Shown here in pieces: positions 33,954 to 42,047 of a DNA stretch of 55,241 bases; the stretch's first letter is position 1; each line of letters begins with the position of its first letter. The position numbers were made by a program, and so were the translations under genes. The stretch lies in NCBI GenBank assembly GCA_015206805.1, contig JADEZP010000003.1:1-55241 (forward strand), read 5' to 3'. The notes under the pieces are model-generated. The model was not told where the DNA came from and did not search any database. It saw nothing but the letters and a program-made list of their open reading frames with translations. Origin of the DNA: Quinella sp. 1Q7 (GTDB lineage Bacteria; Bacillota; Negativicutes; Selenomonadales; Selenomonadaceae).

Positions 33954-35225
33954 TTGGAAACGTCACTAATTCCGCCCGTGCTGATAATCTTGTTGGCGGC
34001 GGTGAGCGGCTACTTTTCAATGATGGAAACCGCGTTGATTGAGTGTCATCGCGGGCGATTGGAAAAACTTTCGGAGGACGGTTCGGCGGACGCGGCGGCA
34101 GTTTTGCAAATGGTCGACGAGCCCGCGCCGCTTACCGTCGCGCAAATCGGCATAACCTTCACGGGGATTTTGGCGGGCGTATGCGCAGTTTTGTCCGCGC
34201 CGCTGATATCCGCGCATTTACATTTCGCAGAGGCAGAAATTTTTTCGACGGCGGTCGCAGTGTGCGGCACGACGTTTATTTTTTTGCTGTTCGGAGAATT
34301 TTTGCCCAAGCAGGCGGCAAAGCGAGATCCCGAAAATTTTTTGCTCAACCGTCACAAAACTTTCCGACTGATTGTCACGCTGATGAATCCGTTCGTCGCC
34401 GCGTTGAGTGCCGTCGCGGGCGGCGTCGCGTTTGTTTTCGGCATGAACGCCGCTAAAAATGACGCCGTAACCGAAGACGAAGTGCTTGACCTTATCGAAC
34501 AGGGCACCGAGGACGGCACGATTGAGAAGTCCGAACAGGAAATGGTCGACAGAATTTTCGACATCGGAGACGAAACCGCCTACTCCCTTATGACGCCGCG
34601 CGTGATGCTCGTTTGGCTGGATTTGACGGACGACCTTGAAAAAAATTTGCAGATTGTTCAAGACAGCCCGCATACGATTTTCCCCGTCGGAGTCGGCAGT
34701 TTGGATGATTGTCGCGGGCTGATTTACGCGAAAGATTTACTCGACGCCGTGCTCCGTGACGGACGCAACATCGATTTGAACGCGCTGATTCGCAAGGCAA
34801 GCTACGTGCCGCGCACAATGGAGGCGTTCCGAATCGTCGAAAAGTTTCGTTCAAGCGGCATAACCGAGGCAATGGTCAACGACGAATACGGCGGAGTTAT
34901 CGGCTTTATCACGCTTGACGACATCCTGCGCGAAATCGTCGACACTTCCGGCGACGAGGAGAGCGGTCAACAATTCATGCGCAACAAAGACAATTCTTGG
35001 ACCGTCGACGGCTTGTGCGACATTGACGAATTCAAGGAGCGTTTCGACATTGAGACCTTGCCCGACGAGGAACACGACCACTTCCAGACGATGGGCGGCT
35101 TTTTAACGTCGCAATTCGGCTACATTCCGAAAGTCGGCGAAGTCCGCGAGTGGAACGGCTTCCGCTTCAAAGTCAAGGAAATGGACGGCGTGCGCATCAA
35201 AAAAATTTTAATCAGCCGTGAATAA
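33954..35225 (+). CDS. CNNM/CorC family protein (DUF21, CBS pair, CorC_HlyC)
   Basis: 423 residues with a TTG start at 33954. The DUF21 membrane domain at 1-180 begins IPPVLIILLAAVSGYFSMME and has several helices (AAVSGYFSMMETALIECHRG is the family motif). A CBS pair lies at about 200-330 (TPRVMLVWLDL, then IGFITLDDILREIV). The C-terminal CorC_HlyC domain ends FRFKVKEMDGVRIKKILI. Family members handle magnesium or cobalt efflux and are often mislabelled hemolysins. It is 16 bases after the secreted protein gene, so it is probably one transcript with rsmG. Confidence 0.9.
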   Translation: METSLIPPVLIILLAAVSGYFSMMETALIECHRGRLEKLSEDGSADAAAVLQMVDEPAPLTVAQIGITFTGILAGVCAVLSAPLISAHLHFAEAEIFSTAVAVCGTTFIFLLFGEFLPKQAAKRDPENFLLNRHKTFRLIVTLMNPFVAALSAVAGGVAFVFGMNAAKNDAVTEDEVLDLIEQGTEDGTIEKSEQEMVDRIFDIGDETAYSLMTPRVMLVWLDLTDDLEKNLQIVQDSPHTIFPVGVGSLDDCRGLIYAKDLLDAVLRDGRNIDLNALIRKASYVPRTMEAFRIVEKFRSSGITEAMVNDEYGGVIGFITLDDILREIVDTSGDEESGQQFMRNKDNSWTVDGLCDIDEFKERFDIETLPDEEHDHFQTMGGFLTSQFGYIPKVGEVREWNGFRFKVKEMDGVRIKKILISRE

Positions 35226-35229
35226 TTCA

Positions 35230-35258
35230 TTGACAAGCGCGGCGCGGGCAGTTAGACT
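35230..35258 (+). promoter_or_regulatory. Promoter of the glycosyltransferase gene
   Basis: TTGACA at 35230-35235 (consensus), 17 bases, TAGACT at 35253-35258, with the start about 38 bases on. Confidence 0.65.
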
Positions 35259-35296
35259 TACGGCGTGCTTGTCATAAAATTTTGGAATTAGGGTTG

Positions 35297-36556
35297 ATGA
35301 TGTTCAATTACCCGCTCGATGTAATTATGGTTCCGATTCAAGCCGTGCTGTTCGTGTTCACGTTTTATTTGTGCGTGATAGGATTCTGCGGCATGTGGCG
35401 GCGTTCGGAAGTCAAAATCAAAACACCGCAAAAAAAATTCGCCGTGATTGTCGCGGCGCACAATGAAAGCGCGGTTATCGCACCGCTCATTGAAAATTTG
35501 AAGTCGCTCGATTATCCCGACGAACTCTACGACATTTACGTCATTGCCGACAACTGCACCGACAACACCGCCGAAATTGCCGCGAAGTCCGGCGCAATCG
35601 TCTGCGAACGTGTCGACGCCGCCAAAAAGTCCAAAGGCTTCGCGCTGGAGTGGATGTTTGAACGGCTGTTTGAAATGGAGACTCGCGGGACGGTTTACGA
35701 CGCCGTTGCGATTTTCGACGCCGATAACCTTGTGCACCCGAACTTTCTGGCGGAAATGAACAATCGGCTTTGCAAGGGCGACAAAATTATTCAAGGCTTC
35801 CTCGACGCCAAAAATCCTTACGACACGTGGGTCAGCGGCACGTTCGCCATTGCCTTTTGGGTTATCGATTACGTGTCGCACCTCGCCAAAACAAATATCG
35901 GCTTGTCGGCTGTACTCGGCGGCACGGGCATGTGCATTACAATCGACGTTCTCAAGCGATACGGTTGGCGCGCCACGTGCCTGACGGAAGACATGGAATT
36001 TACGATGAAGTCGCTCGCCGAAGGTTTGAAGACGACGTGGGCTCACGACGCCATTGTCTACGACGAAAAGCCGCTGACGTTCTCGCAGTCGTGGACGCAG
36101 CGCAAGCGTTGGGCGCAGGGGCAATTCGACGTGGCGCACCGCTTTATCCCGAAAATGTTCCGCGAAGGTCTGCGCCGCAAAGATATTCGCATGTTGGACG
36201 GTTGCCTGTATCTGCTCCAGCCGCACTTTTTGATGCTGTCGTCGTTCTTTTTTATGATGAGTTATGTTCAACTCGCGCTCAACACGACGCTTTACACGAA
36301 CATTTACGCCGTATTGCCGTCGCAAATTCTGATGGTGATAATGATCGCGCAATACGTCTTGCCGATGATAATCCTCGTGAAAGTCCGCGCCAAGCTCAAA
36401 TCGTGGTGGTATCTGCTGTTCTATCCGCTGTTCATTTATTCGTGGATACCGATAATTTTCCTGGGCTTCGTGCACCGAAACGAACACGAATGGGCACATA
36501 CGCGACACACCCGCTCCATGAGCTACGACGACTTTGTAAAGAAACGTACATACTAA
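35297..36556 (+). CDS. Membrane glycosyltransferase family 2, processive type
   Basis: 419 residues from the ATG at 35297; a TTG at 35282 is less well placed relative to TTAGGG. The first membrane helix is at about 10-30, the GT-A catalytic domain at 45-290, then three to four helices. Motifs are VIVAAHNESAVI, ADNCTDNTAEIA, the DxD site IFDADNLVHPNF, the acceptor Asp in TEDMEFTM and QRKRWAQGQ (Q/RxxRW), as in cellulose/hyaluronan/poly-GlcNAc synthases. It likely builds or extends an exported polysaccharide from a nucleotide sugar. It is a single gene with its own promoter and terminator. Confidence 0.88.
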   Translation: MMFNYPLDVIMVPIQAVLFVFTFYLCVIGFCGMWRRSEVKIKTPQKKFAVIVAAHNESAVIAPLIENLKSLDYPDELYDIYVIADNCTDNTAEIAAKSGAIVCERVDAAKKSKGFALEWMFERLFEMETRGTVYDAVAIFDADNLVHPNFLAEMNNRLCKGDKIIQGFLDAKNPYDTWVSGTFAIAFWVIDYVSHLAKTNIGLSAVLGGTGMCITIDVLKRYGWRATCLTEDMEFTMKSLAEGLKTTWAHDAIVYDEKPLTFSQSWTQRKRWAQGQFDVAHRFIPKMFREGLRRKDIRMLDGCLYLLQPHFLMLSSFFFMMSYVQLALNTTLYTNIYAVLPSQILMVIMIAQYVLPMIILVKVRAKLKSWWYLLFYPLFIYSWIPIIFLGFVHRNEHEWAHTRHTRSMSYDDFVKKRTY

Positions 36557-36589
36557 AAGAGCCTCGACGTATTGTCGAGACTCTTTTTT
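36556..36589 (+). terminator. Terminator of the glycosyltransferase gene
   Basis: AAAAGAGCCTCGAC / GTCGAGACTCTTTTTT hairpin starting at the stop codon. Confidence 0.85.
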
Positions 36590-36592
36590 GTT

Positions 36593-36748
36593 GCGGATTA
36601 AATTTCAATCGTCGTCAGCTTCGGCGGCGTCGACAGCCTCTTCAGGCGTCGCGACACCGCGTATGACCTTGAGCAAGCCGTCGCCGTATTTGCTTATCAT
36701 GCCAAGCCGATAAGCACCGCAAAATCGATTTGCTCGTAAGTGGGCGGC
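36593..36748 (-). pseudogene. Tandem duplicate of the 3' end of the YbjN-like gene
   Basis: 156 bases repeating 36749-36905, beginning with GCGGATTAAATTT and ending TCGTAAGTGGGCGGC. One base is missing (ATCATGCC against ATCATTGCC), so the copied tail is frameshifted. It lies just downstream of the intact gene. Confidence 0.85.
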
Positions 36749-36760
36749 GCGGATTAAATT

Positions 36761-37264
36761 TTAATCGTCGTCAGCTTCGGCGGCGTCGACAGCCTCTTCG
36801 GGCGTCGCGACACCGAGTATGACCTTGAGCAAGCCGTCGCCGTATTTGCTTATCATTGCCAAGCCGATAAGCACCGCGAAATCAATTTGCTCGTAAGTGG
36901 GCGGCGTGAAGTCATCCTTGCCGCAATAAATCGGCACGCGATAGGAAATTTCGCCGTCCGTAAAGTCGAAGTCGAAGTTGCCGATCATCAAGCCGTAATT
37001 TGCTCTGTGCAGATATTCGCCGACTTTGACGCGGTCAGACTCTTCCGCTTTTATCGGCAACATCAACTTGACGACAAGTTTGTCTTTGTACGCGTGGAAA
37101 AATACCGTCGCCTTGCCGATTTTAGCGCGCACCGCGTAAGTTGCGCTTGCCACGTTGCGTTCATTGAAGGGCTGATACTTCGCCTCGTCCTGCCTGAAGA
37201 AATCTTCGACCGCCTCACGAACTTCACGGAGCGTGTCGCGTCTCTTTTCGAAAGAAGTTGCCAT
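36761..37264 (-). CDS. YbjN-like small protein
   Basis: 167 residues. The start at 37264 follows GAGGAGGG. The fold pattern (VREAVEDFFRQDEAKYQPF, then VVKLMLPIKAEESDRVKVGE and HRANYGLMIGNFDFDFTDGE) resembles the YbjN/type III chaperone-like family, for which only general stress or chaperone roles are known. The C-terminus is an acidic tail (EEAVDAAEADDD). The tail-coding end is duplicated downstream. The family call is by pattern only. Confidence 0.6.
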   Translation of the reverse strand: MATSFEKRRDTLREVREAVEDFFRQDEAKYQPFNERNVASATYAVRAKIGKATVFFHAYKDKLVVKLMLPIKAEESDRVKVGEYLHRANYGLMIGNFDFDFTDGEISYRVPIYCGKDDFTPPTYEQIDFAVLIGLAMISKYGDGLLKVILGVATPEEAVDAAEADDD

Positions 37265-37326
37265 ACGAATTCCCTCCTCGTTGTCACGAATTCTATACCG
37301 CCGCCGAAAGATTTTCAAGCAAGCCG

Positions 37327-37370
37327 AAAAAAAATCTCCCGCCGGTTTTCGACGGGAGCTGACTTTTTTT
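37327..37370 (-). terminator. Terminator of the small gene at 37384
   Basis: Leftward CTCCCG / CGGGAG stem with an ACCGG loop region and eight T. It stands between the two leftward genes, so they are separate transcripts. Confidence 0.8.
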
Positions 37371-37383
37371 GCGTTAGTTATTT

Positions 37384-37632
37384 TCATGCGGCACTGTCCT
37401 CTTTCAAAACGTATCTCATATACATCGGGATTTTCTCAATGGTTTTGTCCAGACGCGGATTCTTGCGCCATAAGCTGTACTTGTGCAGTTCGGATTCGGA
37501 GCGTCCGCTGCGGAAAAATTGGTAGACGCCCTTTGAAAAATCTTGGCTGAACAGATAGTGGCGTTTGCCGTTCGAGATTAGGTAGAAGTGGATTTTGTCG
37601 TTCGACTTGGTTACAATGACTTTGTTCTTCAT
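37384..37632 (-). CDS. Unknown small basic protein
   Basis: 82 residues; not recognised. KVIVTKSNDKIHFYLISNGK suggests a beta-hairpin start, and the rest is Lys/Arg/Ser rich (FFRSGRSESELHKYSLWRKN). The start follows GGAGGGAA and the gene has its own terminator, so it is likely real. It has the look of a small nucleic-acid or stress protein, without proof. Confidence 0.6.
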   Translation of the reverse strand: MKNKVIVTKSNDKIHFYLISNGKRHYLFSQDFSKGVYQFFRSGRSESELHKYSLWRKNPRLDKTIEKIPMYMRYVLKEDSAA

Positions 37633-37866
37633 GATACTGTTCCCTCCCTGAAATGTTAATGAAGATTTTTACACATCGTTATTCTAATCGAAAGTTTTGC
37701 GCTTGTCCATAAGTGGCGGGCGATTTAATGAAAAATTAATGGATACAGCCGAACAGTTCGCCGCAATCAAATAATTTTTAATCGGCAACTAAAGACAAGC
37801 GCGGAAATTTATTTTATACTTCGCGTCGGGTCAAAGAGTTTTCAGATTGTTGGAAGGTGACATATT

Positions 37867-38478
37867 ATGCGCAACATCACGAAAAAAATTCTCGCCGGAA
37901 TTTTGGGCGGCGCGCTGATTTTCACGGGTGCCAATGCTTTTGCGGCGGAGCCCGACGCGTCCGACTTCGAGCGTGCGTGGCAGGAAGAGGCGGCTCAAAA
38001 TATCGGCGGCTGGGCGAAATATTTTTCCGACAAATACGGCATTGACGGTGCGCAGATTGAACGGGCAATGCACGACGGCGTTCACATTGAGGACATCAAG
38101 CACGCGGCAGTTTTGTCGAAGCTTAGCGGCAAAAATTTTTCGGACGTGTTGGCAATGAAGGTAGATTGGTCGCAAGTCGCCGATAAGCTCGGCATCACGC
38201 ACGACCAAATCAAAAATTTCTACGACCAAGAGCGCGACGCGGAATTTGCCGAACGTGCGGGCATTGACGTCGGCACGTTCAAAAGTTTGCTCAAGGACGG
38301 CTATCAACTGCACGACATCGCCATTGCCGGCAAAATCGCCACGGCGTCGGGCAAGGACATCAAGACTGTCCTCGGCAAGCGCAAAATCAACAACACGTGG
38401 GGCGACGTGGCAAAATCTTTCGGCGTGGACATGAAAAAAATTATGCCGCCGCCGCCCGCTCATCATCGCGACAAGTAG
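37867..38478 (+). CDS. Secreted helical-repeat protein of unknown function
   Basis: 203 residues with signal peptide ILAGILGGALIFTGANAFA cleaved near 27. The mature part holds three related helical units: a short helix pair with DG-x-x-I/L-x-DI (IERAMHDGVHIEDIKHAAVL; FKSLLKDGYQLHDIAIAGKI), each followed by SGK-D/N-x-x-x-VL (SGKNFSDVLAMK, SGKDIKTVLGKR) and W-x-x-VA-x-x-x-G (WSQVADKLGI, WGDVAKSFGV). The tail is Pro/His-rich (MPPPPAHHRDK). Likely periplasmic. No catalytic motif is seen. Confidence 0.75.
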   Translation: MRNITKKILAGILGGALIFTGANAFAAEPDASDFERAWQEEAAQNIGGWAKYFSDKYGIDGAQIERAMHDGVHIEDIKHAAVLSKLSGKNFSDVLAMKVDWSQVADKLGITHDQIKNFYDQERDAEFAERAGIDVGTFKSLLKDGYQLHDIAIAGKIATASGKDIKTVLGKRKINNTWGDVAKSFGVDMKKIMPPPPAHHRDK

Positions 38479-38496
38479 GTTGCGCCGACTGAACGT

Positions 38497-38705
38497 TAAT
38501 CGCTGAATTTGTCGTTTAGCATCTACTTTCTCTTTGCTTGTCCAAAGAGAAAGTAGCAAAGAGAAAAGACCCCTCGCGGGGGCGTCAGTCTCGAATGTTC
38601 CGACGTTGCGCCTACCCGCAACCGAATGTTGCCCGCGGACTTCGCGTCACGCTCAGTGCGCGGGCAGGGCGCACGTCCATGTGCGCCTCAAGTTTCGCTG
38701 TTGTG
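38497..38705 (-). repeat. Interspersed hairpin element, copy D
   Basis: Reverse-orientation copy. It has a perfect 14-bp stem at 38523-38556 (CTACTTTCTCTTTG, loop CTTGTC), GACCCCTCGCGGGGGCGTC, a GCCTACCCGCAACCG part and the end CACGTCCATGTGCGCCTCAA. It corresponds over nearly its whole length to copy A read backwards. The 290 bases between genes hold nothing else except the feo terminator. Confidence 0.8.
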
Positions 38706-38713
38706 TCAGCGAC

Positions 38714-38757
38714 AAAAAAAATTAAGCGACGAGCTTTTTCAAGCCCGCCGCTTTTTG
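38714..38757 (-). terminator. Terminator of the feo operon
   Basis: Leftward AGCGGCGGGCTTGAAAAAGC / GCTCGTCGCT hairpin with a long T-run. Confidence 0.8.
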
Positions 38758-38768
38758 TTTGCGATATT

Positions 38769-39179
38769 TTATGCGGTGACGGCTCCCGCGCCGTAGCCCG
38801 CCTTGCGAATCGCCTCGCGCAACACGTCGTCGGAAACGTCAGACTTCAAGCCGACCTGCGCGGACTGTTTTTCCAGACTTGCCGCCGCAATGGTCACGCC
38901 GTCGACACGTTCAAGGGCGCGCACGACGTTGAGGATACATTTTTCGCAGGTCATGCCGTCAACGTCGATGGTGCGGTGAATCGGGAAGCGTGCAATTTTT
39001 TCGACGCGGACGCGGTAACCGTCGTCAAGTGCCTTTTGCGCCGAACAGCCGCCGCTGCAACTTGAGCAACTCTCCGAACAGCAAGCCGCCTCGCCCTTGA
39101 AGAAACTTCTGTAAATCGTGCGCAGGGCATAAGCAAGTGCCGCCGCGATTAAAATTCCAAGTACAATTGTCGCAAGCAT
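38769..39179 (-). CDS. FeoB-associated Cys-rich membrane domain fused to an HMA domain
   Basis: 136 residues. The N-terminal membrane segment LATIVLGILIAAALAYALRT is followed by a cysteine cluster (ACCSESCSSCSGGC, residues 33-46) as in the short FeoB-associated proteins. The C-terminal 70 residues form a heavy-metal-associated domain with GMTCEKCILNVVRALERVDG, the CxxC metal site. It is 15 bases after feoB. The FeoB-associated protein usually stands alone at 45-70 residues, so the HMA fusion is uncommon. It may pass or sense metal at the FeoB channel. Confidence 0.8.
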   Translation of the reverse strand: MLATIVLGILIAAALAYALRTIYRSFFKGEAACCSESCSSCSGGCSAQKALDDGYRVRVEKIARFPIHRTIDVDGMTCEKCILNVVRALERVDGVTIAAASLEKQSAQVGLKSDVSDDVLREAIRKAGYGAGAVTA

Positions 39180-39194
39180 GAGCCGTCATCTCCG

Positions 39195-41096
39195 TCACTC
39201 GAAGCCCAAAAGTTTTCCGACTTGATAGACAAGCAACGACGCAATCCACGCGACTGCGCAGGTGTATGCGAACGCGAACGCCATCCACTTCCAAGACTGC
39301 GTTTCCTTTTTGATTGTGCCGAGTGCCGTCACGCACGGCGAATACAACTGCGTAAAAATCATGAATGCAACTGCGGCAAGCGGCGTGAAGGTCTGACCCA
39401 GCGTCGTCGCGAACAGTGCCTGCGCGGAATTTTCGATGTCTTCGTCTTCGGTGGAAAGTTCGTCCGCGCCGTAAAGAATGCCCATTGTCGAAACGACAGC
39501 CTCCTTAGCAAGGACGCCCGTCACGACAGCCGCGCCCGACTCCCACGTGTTGAAGCCCTGCGGTGCAAAGAGCGTCGACGCCGTCGAGCCGATACCCGCC
39601 AAGTAACTTTCGTTCATGTCGTCGGTCATACCGTCGGAATTGAAATTGCTCAAGAACCAAATCAGCACGCTCATTGCGAAAATAATTGTGCCGGCTTTGA
39701 TGAGATAACCTTTGCCCTTGTCCCACGCCTCAAGCAGGACGGTTTTAATGTCGGGCAGACGATACGGCGGCAACTCCAGCAGGAAGGTCGATTGTTGCTC
39801 TTTGAACGTCGTCGTGCTCAAAACTTTTGCCATAAGAATTGCGACTGCCAAGCCGAGAACGTACATTGCGAAGACGACGTTAGCGGCGTTGTCGGGGAAG
39901 AACATCATTGCGAACAGCATCATTACGGGAACTTTCGCGTTGCAGGTCAAAAACGGCGTCACGAGGATTGAAATCATTCTGTCCTTGTTGGTGTCGAGTG
40001 CACGTGCGCCCATAATCGCGGGGACTGCGCAACCGAAGCCCATTATCAGCGGCATGATACCTTTGCCCGTCAAACCTGCGCGGCGCATAATCGGATCCAT
40101 AACGAAGGCGACGCGTGCCATGTAGCCCGTGCCGTCAAGGAAGCTTAAGCAGATAAACAGCGTGAAAATCAGCGGGACGAAACTCAACACTGCGCCGACG
40201 CCCGTAATAATGCCGTCCGAAACGAGCGACTGCATCCAATCCGCGACGCCCGCCGACGCCATTGCCTCCGCCGCCGCAGGTGCCAACGTCTCCTCGAAGA
40301 AGCCGCCCAATTCGTCCGCGAGCGGCTGACCAATCCAGTTGAACGCAATTTGGAACATCAGATAAAACGCCGCCAGCATTATCACCAGCGACGATATTCC
40401 GTTGGCAAGGTACGAGTCCAATTTTTCGGTAAGCGTCTTGCCCGCCGCGCTGACGGTAACCGCGCTTGCCATAATTTTATCAATCAGGTCGTAGCGTGCG
40501 GCAATGACTTCCTCGTCGATTTTCGCGGCAGAAAGTCCGCTGTGTTCGATGTTGTGCACGCGGTCGATATGTTCCGTGATAAGCGCGCTCGGCTTGTAAT
40601 TCGTCATAACGGCGTTCGTGAACACGTCCAAAAGTTTGCGGACGCTTTTGTTGCTTTTGCCGACGGTGTTGGTTACGGGCATTCCGAAGGCGGCTTCCAA
40701 CTTTTGCATGTCGATTTTAATGCCGTGACGTTGCGCCTCGTCCATCATGTTCAGGTTGATAATCAGCGGAATTCCGTTTTCCATGAGCTGAACGGTCAAG
40801 AACAGGTTGCGGGCGATGTTTGCGGCGTCAATGATGTTTACGACGATGTCGGGCTTATTTTCCTTGAAATAGTCGCTGACGACCTGCTCCTCCTGCGAAC
40901 GGGCGTTGATTGAGTACGTGCCAGGCAAATCAATGACGGAAATTTTTCTGCCGTTGTGTTCAATAACTCCGACTTTTTTGTCGACGGTGACGCCGGGCCA
41001 GTTGCCAATCTTTTGCCGCGCGCCCGTGAGTTCGTTGAAAATCGTTGACTTGCCGGTATTGGGGTTGCCCGTCAAGGCGACGGATAATGCTGACAT
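39195..41096 (-). CDS. feoB: Ferrous iron transporter B
   Basis: 633 residues, on the short side for FeoB. N-terminal G domain: ALTGNPNTGKSTIFNELTG (G1), KVGVIEHNGRKISVIDLPGT (G3) and INLNMMDEA (G4). The core membrane domain has the Gate motifs FVMDPIMRRAGLTGKGIMPL and FLTCNAKVPVMMLF, with about eight helices, and ends YQVGKLLGFE. It imports Fe(II) at the inner membrane. It starts two bases after feoA and is under the Fur box at 41379. Confidence 0.95.
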   Translation of the reverse strand: MSALSVALTGNPNTGKSTIFNELTGARQKIGNWPGVTVDKKVGVIEHNGRKISVIDLPGTYSINARSQEEQVVSDYFKENKPDIVVNIIDAANIARNLFLTVQLMENGIPLIINLNMMDEAQRHGIKIDMQKLEAAFGMPVTNTVGKSNKSVRKLLDVFTNAVMTNYKPSALITEHIDRVHNIEHSGLSAAKIDEEVIAARYDLIDKIMASAVTVSAAGKTLTEKLDSYLANGISSLVIMLAAFYLMFQIAFNWIGQPLADELGGFFEETLAPAAAEAMASAGVADWMQSLVSDGIITGVGAVLSFVPLIFTLFICLSFLDGTGYMARVAFVMDPIMRRAGLTGKGIMPLIMGFGCAVPAIMGARALDTNKDRMISILVTPFLTCNAKVPVMMLFAMMFFPDNAANVVFAMYVLGLAVAILMAKVLSTTTFKEQQSTFLLELPPYRLPDIKTVLLEAWDKGKGYLIKAGTIIFAMSVLIWFLSNFNSDGMTDDMNESYLAGIGSTASTLFAPQGFNTWESGAAVVTGVLAKEAVVSTMGILYGADELSTEDEDIENSAQALFATTLGQTFTPLAAVAFMIFTQLYSPCVTALGTIKKETQSWKWMAFAFAYTCAVAWIASLLVYQVGKLLGFE

Positions 41097-41098
41097 AA

Positions 41099-41329
41099 TT
41101 AAGCCTCCTTCACTTGCGAAACTTCGATGTATGCGGCGTCGTCGCGTCTCATTGCCAAGTTGTACGAGCGCAGGCGAATTGCGATTGGGTCGCCGAGCGG
41201 TGCCGAATTCAAAACTTCAACGCGTGTGCCGGGGATAAGCCCCATTGTCATAAGCCGTTGCTTGAGCTCCGACTCTCCGACAGAATCTATTCGCACGACC
41301 ATTCCGGGTTTTGCATCTTTGAGTGTCAA
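41099..41329 (-). CDS. feoA: Ferrous iron transport protein A
   Basis: 76 residues from the TTG at 41329, which lies eight bases after GGAGG; the longer frame upstream runs through the promoter and Fur box. SH3-like FeoA fold: LTLKDAKPGMVVRIDSVGES, then RLMTMGLIPGTRVEVLNSAP and DPIAIRLRSYNLAMRRDDA. It supports FeoB. First gene of feoA-feoB-HMA. Confidence 0.93.
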   Translation of the reverse strand: MTLKDAKPGMVVRIDSVGESELKQRLMTMGLIPGTRVEVLNSAPLGDPIAIRLRSYNLAMRRDDAAYIEVSQVKEA

Positions 41330-41378
41330 GCTTGCCACCTCCGCAAAATTTTTTCGGTGCACGAAGTTTATCACACGC

Positions 41379-41397
41379 GACAATGATTATCAACACG
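41379..41397. promoter_or_regulatory. Fur box of the feo operon
   Basis: GACAATGATTATC at 41379-41391 matches 12 of 13 bases of one half-extended Fur consensus (GATAATGATTATC); the flanking half is weaker. It sits about 50 bases before the feoA start, where repressor binding would block transcription under iron plenty. Confidence 0.7.
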
Positions 41398-41440
41398 CAT
41401 TGAAAAATTTTCCTGTTGCGGGCAATTCGATTCGCGGCAC

Positions 41441-41488
41441 AAAAAAATTCCCCGCAGAAAATTTCTGTCGGGGATAAAATTTTTTTTT
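41441..41488 (-). terminator. Terminator of the dinJ-yafQ pair
   Basis: CCCCG(C)AGAAA / TTTCTGTCGGGG with T-runs on both sides; it ends the leftward pair and blocks it from running into feoA. Confidence 0.8.
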
Positions 41489-41765
41489 ACTCGCCGAAGA
41501 TGTCAGCATGGGTACCCGTAGCGGTTGCCAGCAAAACCAATTCGCCTTCGTTTATCCGATAAACAAGCAACCAGTTGTTTTCAATGTGACATTCGCGAAG
41601 ATCTTCAAGGTCGCCTTTAAGTTGATGGTCGCGATATTTTTCAGGTAACGGATCGCCCGTTTTCAACATCTCCAAAACCGCAAACAGCTTTTTAATGTCT
41701 TTGCCGCGCCGTTGAACGCGCTGAATATCTGTGCGCATTCGTGTGGTGTATTTGATTGTGTACAT
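41487..41765 (-). CDS. yafQ: YafQ family mRNA interferase toxin
   Basis: 92 residues, RelE fold. YTIKYTTRMRTDIQRVQRRG at the N-terminus, then LPEKYRDHQLKGDLEDLREC (the YafQ signature YRDHxLxG, catalytic His near 51) and HIENNWLLVYRIN. It cuts mRNA in the ribosome A site. Its start directly abuts the antitoxin stop. The usual final catalytic residues (TGTHADIFG) are present. Confidence 0.9.
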   Translation of the reverse strand: MYTIKYTTRMRTDIQRVQRRGKDIKKLFAVLEMLKTGDPLPEKYRDHQLKGDLEDLRECHIENNWLLVYRINEGELVLLATATGTHADIFGE

Positions 41766-42032
41766 TCAATCGTCTCCCAACATCGACGCCATCGCCTCTT
41801 CGACGGTATCAAACGGACCGTAAAGATTTTTCCGCATGCGAGCGTCACGGATTGCCTCTTCCAAGTCTTCGGGCATTTTGTAATGCTTGACGGCAAAAGG
41901 AATTCCGTTGCGCGCAATACACGCCTTGAAGAACATTCGGACGGCGGTTTCCGTGTCGAGACCGAGATCATCAAAAAGTTCGTCGACATTGGCTTTGAGG
42001 TCGTCGTCCAGCGTCATTTGAAACGTCGCCAT
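41766..42032 (-). CDS. dinJ: RelB/DinJ family antitoxin
   Basis: 88 residues. The N-terminal ribbon-helix-helix (ATFQMTLDDDLKANVDELF, then GLDTETAVRMFFKACIARNG) is the DinJ pattern. The C-terminal helix binds the toxin. The start follows GGAGGCG. It is directly upstream of yafQ, and autorepression of the pair is known for the family. It starts 16 bases before the leuA stop, so read-through from leuA is possible. Confidence 0.9.
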   Translation of the reverse strand: MATFQMTLDDDLKANVDELFDDLGLDTETAVRMFFKACIARNGIPFAVKHYKMPEDLEEAIRDARMRKNLYGPFDTVEEAMASMLGDD

Positions 42033-42047
42033 GAAAATTCGCCTCCG

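Noticed and set aside
35288-36508. Long open frame on the minus strand (406 codons)
   Set aside because: Shadow of the glycosyltransferase gene, without a ribosome site or recognisable motif.
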